DNA of 43,095 bases from contig JAANSK020297044.1 of the NCBI GenBank assembly GCA_011763485.2, positions 5,381 to 48,475 on the forward strand, given 5' to 3'. The stretch comes from Isoetes engelmannii (lineage: Eukaryota; Streptophyta; Lycopodiopsida; Isoetales; Isoetaceae). Below the pieces are notes generated by a model. It saw only the letters and a list, made by a program, of their open reading frames with translations, was not told the origin of the DNA and ran no database searches. This document shows positions 1 to 8,731 of this stretch, in pieces; position 1 is the first letter of the stretch, and each line of letters starts with the position of its first letter. Both the position numbers and the translations under genes were made by a program.

Positions 1-18
1 GAAGACCTTTCCACGTAA

Positions 19-1037
19 CCTTAACGCCCTGGTTCTCGGGTTTACACCGTTAGATTAGATCTCAGCCGTTGATTAAGTGCACCGTTACCACCTATAACAA
101 TCCACTGGCCCAAAATTTTCGCTACCTAACTCATAACACCCTAGGGCATTTTCGTACACCCTCATAATACCCTAGGGCTTTCGTACCTGTGCATATCATT
201 AATTTTTTCCCTCCTTTCTCACGCTCCACAACTCCGGCGCCATGCCATCGCCATAGCCTTTCACCCTTCATTTTGCTTCAATGCAACCGGCGCTTGCAAA
301 TGAGAGAGCGGATTTGTATTCTTTTAGGTATTTGATGCATGCTTATGAAGCGGATTTATATTTCCCGGAAGCAAAGCTCTGATTTGAGCTGGTTTTTACT
401 GCGGTTTTTTGCTGCCGGTTTCTACTGCGGTTTTCTACTTTGGCTGCGGTTTTTGCTGTTGATTTTGCGGTTCTTGGCTGCGATTTTGGTTCTTGGTTCT
501 TTGGCTGCGGTTTTCTTCTTTGGTTTGCTGCGGTTCTTTGGCTTGCAGTTCTTGGCTGCGGTTCTTGGTAGCTTGCAGTTCTTGGTTGCGGTTCTTGGTA
601 ATGATTCTTTGAAATTTTTGTAGTTTAATGGATAAAAACACTACTTGATTTTTATTTTTGTTACAGAGCTTAAGGAGCAGCTTACAAAGGCGGAGTTCAT
701 CATCTGCGTGTTTCCGCTTCATCAGCATGCTTCAATTTTGTGCATCAAAGATCATGTGTATTATATGCATTCAACTTGTTTCTGCATCCAAGATTTCTGT
801 ATGAAAGCCGGAGTTCATTTGTGTTCATCCATCCGGAGTTCATCTTTTCTTGCCAGATTTGTGATCACAGAGTTAATAAATAGAACTGTTGTTTCGTTTC
901 CGGTCCTTTATGAATGTTTTATATACTCTTTTCACAGAACTTCGAGTTCTGAAATTGTTATATTATTCATAGTTTTGAATGGCACTGCCGGAGTGTTCCT
1001 GTCATCTGTGTAAACCCTCGAACCAGGGACGTTAAGG
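19..1037. repeat. Segment bounded by inverted repeats
   Basis: Bases 19-44 (CCTTAACGCCCTGG...) and 1011-1037 (...CCAGGGACGTTAAGG) are imperfect inverted repeats of about 26 bp. They could be the ends of a non-autonomous DNA element of about 1 kb directly upstream of the EXORDIUM-like gene. No clear target duplication is visible and the left arm is close to the window edge. The interior codes for nothing I recognise. Confidence 0.4.
380..603. repeat. Low-complexity GCGGTTCTTGG tandem repeats
   Basis: The stretch is built from degenerate copies of words such as GCTGCGGTTCTTGG. The last two units are a 30-bp tandem pair, 541-570 and 571-600, with one difference. Open frames on both strands here are products of the repeat and are not called as genes. 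Confidence 0.7.
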
Positions 1038-1045
1038 ACGATAAC

Positions 1046-1092
1046 GCCCTGGCCCTCGGGGTTATGGGGCCAAAAAATTCTCGGGCCAGGGC
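1046..1092. repeat. Short inverted repeat upstream of the EXORDIUM-like gene
   Basis: GCCCTGGCCC (1046-1055) and GGGCCAGGGC (1083-1092) are perfect 10-bp inverted repeats with a 27-bp loop. The left arm lies in a second copy of the AACGCCCTGG..CTCGGG motif also seen at 23-40. It may be a remnant of the repeat at 19-1037 or a promoter element. Confidence 0.45.
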
Positions 1093-1198
1093 ATTATCTA
1101 CCCCATATCATTCCCTGCCCACTTCCCAGCTGTGTGCAGCCTGTATCTTTTAGGGCAAACGTTTCTTCTCCGTTGGAGGACCGCAGTTCTGATCATCC

Positions 1199-1206
1199 TA
1201 TAAAAT
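1199..1206 (+). promoter_or_regulatory. TATA box of the EXORDIUM-like gene
   Basis: TATAAAAT lies 91 bp before the start codon at 1297. This spacing suits a TATA box with transcription starting near 1230 and a 5' leader of about 65 bases. It is the only good TATA-like sequence in the 250 bp before the gene. Confidence 0.6.
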
Positions 1207-1296
1207 GAAGCTTCATTTCTCTTCCTCATATCAAGGTACACAGTCGTCTCATCCTGCATTTCTCAAGTTCATTCTTCTCGACCTTTTGGCTGCAAA

Positions 1297-2253
1297 ATGG
1301 CCTTCCGTATTCTTTGCTTTGTAGCTCTGTTATGTGTCTCTGCCTTCCTCACAGAAGCTAGGGTCTCTCATCATCGACATCTCTCCGAGCTTGTTCAGCA
1401 ACCTGCCGTAGTTCTTAACTACCACAAAGGTCCCCTTTTGTCTGGAAAAGGGGCTCTTAATGTTTACCTCATATGGTATGGATCCTTCACTCCTGCTCAA
1501 AGGGCCATAGTCAAGGATTTCCTTACTTCTTTCAGCTCAGCAGACGAGAAGATACCCTCTGTTAGCTCATGGTGGAAAAAAACTGCTGGATACAAGAACA
1601 CTGCTGGAGAATCTGTTTTAGAATCTGTGAAATTGGGAGCCGAGTTATCCGATTCATATTCACTTGGAAAAAATTTGAAGAAGACTGATATGGAGAATCT
1701 GGTAAAAAGAGCCTCCAGTTCTAAGCCTTTTGCTGGAGGCTCAAATGCTCTGTATCTACTCCTTACTTCTGATGATGTCAATGTGGAGGGCTTCTGTGTG
1801 CAAACATGTGCTTCACATTCTTCAGTAAGAAGGGGTAAAAAACAAGCAATTCCATATGCTTGGGTTGGAAATTCTGCTATTCAATGCCCTGGCAAATGCG
1901 CCTGGCCATTTGCAAGTGCCAAGAATTACTTTGGGCCTGATACAAAGCCTCTGATTGCACCAAATGGAGATGTGGGTATTGAAGGAATGGTCATAAACAT
2001 CGCAACCATAGTTGCTGGTACTGCCACAAATCCTTTCACCAATGGCTACTATCAAGGAGATGCTAAAGCCCCATTGGAAGCTGCTACAGCTTGCACTGGC
2101 ATATTTGGAAAAGGAGCTTATTCTGGTTATCCAGGAGATCTGTTGGTGGATAAGAAGAGTGGTGGCAGCTTCAATGCTTATGGTGTAGGAGGCAGAGCAT
2201 TTCTTTTGCCTGCCTTATGGGATCCATCGACAAGTACCTGTTCTTTTCCATAG
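1297..2253 (+). CDS. EXL: EXORDIUM-like / phosphate-induced protein 1 (PHI-1) family protein
   Basis: Intron-less gene for 318 residues, close to the roughly 310-320 of plant EXORDIUM proteins. Residues 1-21 form a signal peptide (hydrophobic FVALLCVSAFL, cleavage after about TEA), so the product should enter the secretory pathway and reach the cell wall. Family hallmarks are in order: NVYLIWYGSF near 55, SSWWKKTAGY near 90, LYLLLTSDDV with CVQTC near 150-170, YAWVGN..CPGKCAWPF near 190, PNGDVGIEGMV near 222, and a C-terminal GGSFNAYGVGGRAFLLPA block. The conserved cysteines look intact. Family members act in brassinosteroid- and carbon-linked growth signalling in the wall, with no established enzyme activity. 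The start has a good plant context (AAAATGG) and a TATA box at 1199. The gene looks whole and functional. Which EXO/EXL paralogue it matches cannot be told from the sequence. Confidence 0.95.
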   Translation: MAFRILCFVALLCVSAFLTEARVSHHRHLSELVQQPAVVLNYHKGPLLSGKGALNVYLIWYGSFTPAQRAIVKDFLTSFSSADEKIPSVSSWWKKTAGYKNTAGESVLESVKLGAELSDSYSLGKNLKKTDMENLVKRASSSKPFAGGSNALYLLLTSDDVNVEGFCVQTCASHSSVRRGKKQAIPYAWVGNSAIQCPGKCAWPFASAKNYFGPDTKPLIAPNGDVGIEGMVINIATIVAGTATNPFTNGYYQGDAKAPLEAATACTGIFGKGAYSGYPGDLLVDKKSGGSFNAYGVGGRAFLLPALWDPSTSTCSFP

Positions 2254-3737
2254 TCTTTCAGCCTTGTTGTATAAGAGTGTATATGGAGCGGATCATGACA
2301 TAGTGTTGATAGAAAAAAAGAGAGACCTTTCCCCTGTTACAATGGAACAGGTGAATTTTTGTGAATATGTTTTAAACTTCTTCGATGAATAGTTACACGA
2401 GATTTTTTCCCATTCTTTCCAGGAAACAAAAGATTTAAGTAGTTACCCGAGGCATCTTATTTTAGTTTGTTCTTTTTGAAGGCATGCTTGAATTTCTCAC
2501 GCTACTGTGGATGTAGTGGCTAGTGAATTTTCTTGCCTGACCAATTCCCATGGACTGAAGTGGTTAAGCCTACTATTGGAAAGAGAAGTAAGTAACGAGG
2601 GTTGTCGACTTATCTACAAGCACTAACTATGCTAGCTACCACGGTGTTAAGAAGCAGCCTCCAGGACATAGCATATAATGCTAACAACCTATCTATTCTC
2701 TTTAGGTCAAAGACTATTACAAAGTGCCATAGCTCCCTCCCAACGCTACTTTGGGAACCAAACTCGACAAGGTGTTTGGACACTACATGCAAAGGGAGCA
2801 AAAAAGAATCTCACCTTATGAATATCTTATCGTTCTTCATGTATTATCATTCTTCCTAAGTGTTTTAGTAGTACACGATGGTTATCATTTTGGGTGCTCT
2901 TATCTTTTTTGGTAACCCTTGGCCAAGGGAATATTCCAAGAGGACTGCTACTGGCATAGAATTTTGATGGGGTCAAACAAGGGCAAATTGACATGTCTAC
3001 GAGTTTGACTTCCCAAAAAATATAGGCAATGGTTGTTCCCTGCGTAATAGATACAAGGATAGAATAGTATGATAGACGCTCAGATCCAAATATAAGAGAG
3101 TGTGGGAATTGGAACCCCACTATAATTCTTCTCTCCATTCACAAAGGACAAAGGCATAGAGGAGCAACAATTGGAAGTAAGAACATGCAACACAAATCTG
3201 TTGTAAAACATGAAGGATATTGTCTTCAATAAGATCTAGAAATCTAATATTGAACAAGAAGCTATGCATTGTTTATGGCGTGATGTTTAGTCCAATCAAC
3301 CAATCAAAAGCTATGCAAGAGAATGCCTTGTCCTCCTTATTTTCAAATAATAAACAAGTTGCTAACGCAACTAAAGCGGGTTGCTCGTGAGCATGATTGA
3401 TATGGATTAAAGTGATAAAATGATATCTAGTCGAGTGTAACTTCGAATTTGAAAGCAGGGTTGAAGTTGTAAAATTTGAACTCTAAATCATAGCATTGAG
3501 CAGTTTGCTCAAAGATATTAATCATTGGGCAAAAGTTTTCTATGAAAACATTGAGCTAAGCTAATATTTCTCTTGCTTTTGTATATTAATGTTGAGTTTG
3601 TTTGAAGAATACATGAGAAATTGATATCGGAGCTTCGAATTATATAACTTCAAGTTTTGGAAGGGGAAATCTTCATCACCAGAAGGGTTTTGGAAGAAAC
3701 CTAGAGGCTGACTTGGTCTATCGTGTCACTGGGTAAG
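2254..3737. other. 3' flank and gene-free AT-rich spacer
   Basis: The first 200 or so bases are the likely 3' UTR of the EXORDIUM-like gene. Beyond that I find no ORF with recognisable family features, no RNA gene and no clear transposon ends. Confidence 0.5.
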
Positions 3738-3825
3738 GTCTGTTGTCGAAGGTCTTGTTATGATTGGTACGGCCATGTATCGTCTGTTGTCGAAGGTCTT
3801 GTTATGATTGGTGCGGCCATGTATC
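3738..3825. repeat. 44-bp tandem duplication
   Basis: Two copies of a 44-bp unit beginning GTCTGTTGTCGAAGGTC stand head to tail (3738-3781 and 3782-3825). They differ at one base (GGTACGG against GGTGCGG), so the duplication is recent. It lies in otherwise gene-free DNA. Confidence 0.9.
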
Positions 3826-5938
3826 GTCGGTTGGTGCCTGATCAAGTCATACATTCAATTGCTGTAGAAAGCCTAGGAGTTAGGTATAGTTTGGTGACAT
3901 ATAGTTTGGCGGTTTGATTGTGGAGGACGAGGTTAAAGGGTGTTTGTGTTGGGTCAAGGAAGTGAACAAAGAATAGATTAGCAATATTCTAATTTCATTT
4001 GTGTTTGATGTAGTGGGGTTGCCAAGTTCATGTATTTTGCAATTGTCCAGATGATGACAATAAGAAAAGTGCTTTTTGAACTGGTAATTTGGTGGCAATG
4101 TGAATATTGAGTACAATTGATGTATCCAGAGATTGAAGCAAAGTGAAACAATATTTCATTGTGTAGTTCTGATTATTCTATTCTAAAGGTCATACGACAT
4201 AATTGAAGTATGGGTGAGAACAACAGTATGCTGCCCATATGGAGTAGAAAGGGTAAAGACGGTATGCCTTATGGGTGACTAAACTAGCAAAATGTTCTTT
4301 GTGCTTTATGGGTGAGTAAAAGTATTGTTTCTTTAAACGTGCAAGCAACCTGGGAGGTTCCGTGCCACATTTGTAACAATTACCTGTGGCAACCGAAGCA
4401 AATGTTAATTGGAATTGGGGCCTTTTCTTGCAGAAAGCAACTCTTGCAACTCTGATTTTCGTTTCCTTTTACAAAACAAAAGAGGCTCTTGGTTCATTAT
4501 GTAGAGCCTCTTATTAGACCTAGACGAACACAGGTATGGATTAATGGACAGATGACAATAAAGCAAAAGCTTTAGTGATTGGCTTTGATCTTGTACAGAC
4601 CTCTAAATATCATAAACTGTCCAGAGCTAGATACTTGCATTCAGAATGCAATAAATCGAGTTATGCTTAATAGAATCAACTGATTCTAATTCCGTTGGAA
4701 AGTAGACTCAGAGCTGATCAATTTTGGACTTCTCAAATGCTTCACGACACTTGCTATCTGTGCAGTTTGACTATTTTTTTTATCTTTGTTGCCCCTGTAT
4801 CTTTGGGAACAGCTAGTCTAGGCTAAAAAATATTTTCTTTGGACAAAATGAATACAATCAGATGTGTAGCTAGAGTATAAATGCATCAGAGGGCTAAAAA
4901 CATAATCAATACACGAGCACAAAGTACCTCTGTTTTGGCAACATTGAAGGATATTGCAGTTAATTAAGATCTCAGAGGAAGCACAATCAAACTAATACAG
5001 CGCGATGGATCTCACCTGGATGCCTGCTGCAGAAGCACCGGCTCTCCAGAGAAGCAGTGTAGGATTGGTCATCTCTCGCAATGTTTTTTAAGAAAATGCC
5101 ATGCACTATTTCACAAGCGACGAAGTATGTCAACAATAAGAAATCGTCGCTCAGTTGTTTTGAACGCAAGGCAGAAACTCTACAATTGTCAATGGATTCC
5201 AGCAACGGATTGCGCTGAAAGCAATCTGGTTGAAGCTCGCAACTAAATGGGTTGCTGTGAAACCCTCAGACCGTCAACTGCCAAACAAATGGAACTAAAT
5301 ACGTCGGCCTATATGCTGCAACGAAGCATTTCTGTACGCAGGGAGCTGAAGAAATTTATCCAAAAAGGATGGGAAAACGTAGCAACCTCAAAATAGGAAA
5401 CTGGGAGAAGTTGCTTTATTGCTAGCATAATCAAGAGCCAAGCCTGCGACTGATTACCCAAGACAGCAAATCCGGCACCAAATAGACTGCCAAATCCGGC
5501 ACCAGAGTAGAGTCCCGAATAAAATCTAAACTAATATCTATTCAATTTTCTTGGTCTAATGGTTTTCTCATGCCATCTCCTTCTTGCATGATGCATGCAT
5601 GCATATCTTCTACCTTTTGTCTTTTCTTCTTACACGTCTACCAGTTCTCAGCATCAATTCAACTTTATCATCGAGCCAAACCAGGGAAGCCGTCCGATTC
5701 TTCTACTTCCCCCTCTTCTCCATGCATTCGGTATATGCTTTGGATATGCCCCAAGGCTCACACCCAGTCCTAGGGTTTGCCCCAACCCAAAAATGGTGCC
5801 GATAAACGCTAGCCATAAGTTAGGATTCTGTAAACAATGAGAAAAATAGAGCATTAATAATCTAAAACTACAATTGTGAAGACATCTACATTGAGCAATT
5901 TAAATATACACGAAGTATATGAAACCCATGGTTATGAA
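3826..5938. other. Gene-free AT-rich spacer
   Basis: Short open frames occur on both strands (for example 4987-5205 and 5570-5854) but none shows a recognisable domain, splice structure or protein-like composition. No repeat ends were identified. Confidence 0.45.
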
Positions 5939-6259
5939 GGGCATAAGCATGCTACTCCCCCCCATTTTTGGAACCTGCCAAAGTACCTGCACTAGGTACT
6001 TCTGGATTGGGTAGTGTTTCCTTGTTCTTTTCATCAAAACTAATTCAAAAGTTCAAAATAAAAGACCAAATCATGTTAATATTCAAGGTTAAGGTAAAGG
6101 CAATACTATTGGAGACCAAAATATATGCATCCAATTAAACACTTATTAGTTATTGAGACATTAAACAAGTACCCAGTACCCAGTATTGGGTACTTTTTTA
6201 GGTAGTTTTATGCTACCTTAATAATACTTTTTAAGGGTGACAGTAGCATGCTTATGCCC
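5939..6259. mobile_element. MITE with 18-bp perfect TIRs and TGAA target duplication
   Basis: GGGCATAAGCATGCTACT (5939-5956) is repeated exactly in inverted orientation at 6242-6259. TGAA lies directly outside both ends (5935-5938 and 6260-6263), consistent with a 4-bp target duplication. The 321-bp interior is AT-rich, holds internal palindromes around GTACCCAGTATTGGGTAC (6178-6195), and has no coding capacity, so this is a non-autonomous miniature element. Its terminal bases GGG...AAGCATGC resemble those of the large transposon starting at 8465, which also appears to make 4-bp duplications. A shared transposase is possible but unproven. Confidence 0.8.
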
Positions 6260-6263
6260 TGAA

Positions 6264-6468
6264 ATCAAATGGCCACTGACCTTGCACGGAATAGAATATA
6301 ATAGATTTCTTAACGTCGAAGAAGACCAAGAGGTCATGGGACCCATACAATGGGTCAGTACAACCATTACTACTAGGATTAAGAAAAACCCCCTGCCTCG
6401 AGAGGTTTTCAAGGGAAAAACCTTTGCAGTAATGATGATACTAAACAATCAAGAAAAAGAGAAAAATG
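6264..6468. other. Short spacer between MITE and solo LTR
   Basis: Both strands are open for about 75 codons here, but neither translation resembles a known family. I see nothing else in it. Confidence 0.4.
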
Positions 6469-8048
6469 TGTGACGTTCCCCGCTAATATACGGTATTTAT
6501 ACTCGTATTATCGGGCCACGTCACGAGTATATGACAATTATTTGACATATACCTCTCCAACGTGTAAGTTGCACCATGGGGGTGAACTTATTTTAATCCA
6601 AAAGTAGTCACATTTAACTTTTAAATGTACCTACCTAGGATGGCGCCAAGTGTCAACTTTTAGGACATTTAGATGAAATGCCCTAAAAGTGTCTATTAAA
6701 AGGGGCCTAACCCTAAAAGTCCCCTTTTCCTCGATTTGCGTGCCCTAGAGCTGCGCCCAGAAAGGAGGAGGAGTGTTCTCGCCCTAAAGCAGCCGCCAAG
6801 ATCAGTTGCAGCCTGCATTGTTCGAGTTCAGCTCAAGCTCTTCACCAAGAACGACATGGACGCATTCAGGGGAGCATGCCGAGCTCTTGGAGGAGATGGA
6901 CGCCCAATGGGTACATAAATCTAGCTTAAGAGCCAGCATTAGGCTGGATCAGCATGTCTCATTGTGTTATTCTGATCTGTGAGTAGATAGTAAGCCTGAA
7001 CCCTAACTAATGAATCTGACCTCTTTGATTAATCAGTTAGTCTTGAGTCTTTTATATTATATTCTGATGCATTTGAATGATGATTCAAAGTTATGCTTAG
7101 CCACTGTATTGGGAAGGGGGGTAGAGACCAAGAACATCTGTAGTATGCTTCTAGTGAAAGAACCCTTAGTACCTAATAAATGCGGCTTGTGTACAAGAAC
7201 TAAACCGGATTGTGGGTGGAGGGGCTAGACCGGTTGACTAATAGGTAACTTGTCTATTCTTGGTGGTTAACCCTGGAGAGTAAGGCCTCACAGGGATCCT
7301 TGTGTCTGGGTTCATGCGCTGTCACTGAGTGCGGGCAGAGCATGGGCGTGACATCCGCTAGGGAATGTGAGGGTAGCTTGCTAGAGGTGGGTGAAGTCCC
7401 CCTGCTAGAAGTTGCGAGGACATCCCTCCAGTTGGATTAAGTCACAGACGGGCGGTGGTCCTCCAGACACCCAAGAATAGCATGTATCTACCTTGGTGGG
7501 AGTAATCCTTACCTGCTCCATCGGGACTGGGGAGATGTAACCCAGTAGTAGTCCCTCTGACTGCGTACCCGGCGAGCGACGGTCAAGTCCCAAGACTTTT
7601 CAATCCACACTGCAAAGTGTGCACAAGAGGGGCGGATGGAGTGGACTACCCAATGGCCATCTTTCCTTTGCCAGACAAATCCATTGATATATCTCTGTCT
7701 GTAAGTACTTCTGGTGACCATGCCGTCAGTCCAATCCTTGAGTCTGAACCAGGGTAGAATGCCTTATTGTACTGACTATGAATGCAGGGAATGTACCCGA
7801 GGTGGAATCACCTGCTAAGGTGATAGTAAGTATGGAGTTCTAATGTGTACTTCTATGTGCTTCCGCAGCTAGGTAGCTCCCAAGGGAGGAGGAGTAATGG
7901 CACGTCCGCGTCTCCCCGCTAAGTAAGGGTGCCACCTACCCTTTGTCAGTGCTGAGTGGACGGCCTCCGTGGCAAGCCGAGCCGTCGGAGGGCAAGCTCT
8001 TGACTTGTATACGGCGTGGAGCGTCGTATAAGAGTAGGGGACGTCACA
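6469..8048. mobile_element. Solo LTR (fossil of an LTR retrotransposon)
   Basis: The 1580-bp segment starts TGTGACGTTCCCC and ends GGGGACGTCACA, giving the TG..CA termini and short inverted ends of an LTR. The 5-bp sequence AAATG flanks it on both sides (6464-6468 and 8049-8053), as expected of an integrase target duplication. A TATTAAAA-like promoter box with a following CCCTAAAAG stretch lies near 6690-6720, which would fit a + strand orientation. There is no internal region and no second LTR beside it, so it is best read as the product of recombination between the two LTRs of a former full element. Family is uncertain; Ty3/Gypsy is a guess from length only. Confidence 0.85.
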
Positions 8049-8175
8049 AAATGAGTGGAGCATGACTAGTGAAGGCTCACCAATTGAAGACACTCATCTA
8101 GAACCTCAAGAATGTATACTGCCAAGTCATGCACAGATGGTGTCCTGAGAAGTTGTGGGAGCATGAAATGAAATT

Positions 8176-8463
8176 TTAAGGTCGAATAGTGATTCTTGAC
8201 CATCTCAAAAGCAGGACATCGGAGAAGAGTATGGTGTTTATCTTCAATAATCTGTAACTAGCAACATGCACATAATCTCGTTTCTCGCGGCCATTGCAGC
8301 CGCTCCCACCTGTCTCAATTCGGAGCTTGCGAAATCCAGTGCGAATTAATGGAATAGCTACAAGCTTTTTCTTATACAAGTAAATAAGCAAATAATCTTG
8401 TGGTCCTGGTACCAAAGTGGTATTTATACGTGCATGGTAATGACCAGGTTTAACTTGAGCCAA
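8176..8463 (-). CDS. Open frame, possible host exon interrupted by the large transposon
   Basis: A 95-codon frame on the - strand is open right up to the transposon insertion point. If the transposon and one CAAG copy are left out, the frame joins that of the right flank (29820 to about 29876, -) without a stop, giving about 115 codons reading ..NEVVLAQVKPGHYHARIN... I do not recognise the product and there is no family evidence. It could be a host exon or a chance open frame. Confidence 0.25.
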   Translation of the reverse strand: MAQVKPGHYHARINTTLVPGPQDYLLIYLYKKKLVAIPLIRTGFRKLRIETGGSGCNGREKRDYVHVASYRLLKINTILFSDVLLLRWSRITIRP

Positions 8464-8464
8464 G

Positions 8465-8490
8465 GGGTGAAAGCATGCAGTGGTGGATCA
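8465..8490 (+). repeat. Left terminal inverted repeat of the large transposon
   Basis: Starts GGGTGAAAGCATGCAGTGG and runs into TGGATCA. It pairs with 29794-29819, with one C/T difference in AAGCATGC against AAGTATGC. The preceding CAAG is the likely target duplication. Confidence 0.88.
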
Positions 8491-8595
8491 ATTTCGTGCA
8501 TTTTAGCACCACTATTTTTGGGGTAAATGTGGTGGGAAGAAACTGAATTTGTAGTGGGAGGGGGCAGTTACAAATTTAAATTTTCAACCACCTAT
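8478..8595. repeat. Left subterminal GTGGTG/CACCAC motifs
   Basis: Within 120 bp of the left end are GCAGTGGTGG, TAGCACCACTA, AATGTGGTGGGAAG, TAGTGGGAGG and CAACCACC, in both orientations. Similar motifs crowd the right end (29737-29806). Such subterminal arrays are usual binding sites for transposase in several DNA transposon groups; here that role is inferred. Confidence 0.6.
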
Positions 8596-8731
8596 CATCA
8601 TTAACATTCAAAATTTTTGTCCTTCGTGCTGACGTGGCCGCCGCATTTTGCATTTTCGCCAAAACAGAGATTGAACCTGGCGCCTGCGCCATTTTGCCAA
8701 GCATTTTGCCAAGAAATTCTATGATCATCAG

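Noticed and set aside
339-1013. Leu/Phe-rich ORFs at the window start
   Set aside because: They are translations of low-complexity repeats with no start context or family features.
2602-3138. Opposite ORFs of 63-103 codons downstream of the EXORDIUM-like gene
   Set aside because: No recognisable motif, and both strands are equally open.
7405-8093. Several open frames inside the solo LTR
   Set aside because: They lie wholly within non-coding LTR sequence and overlap each other on opposite strands.
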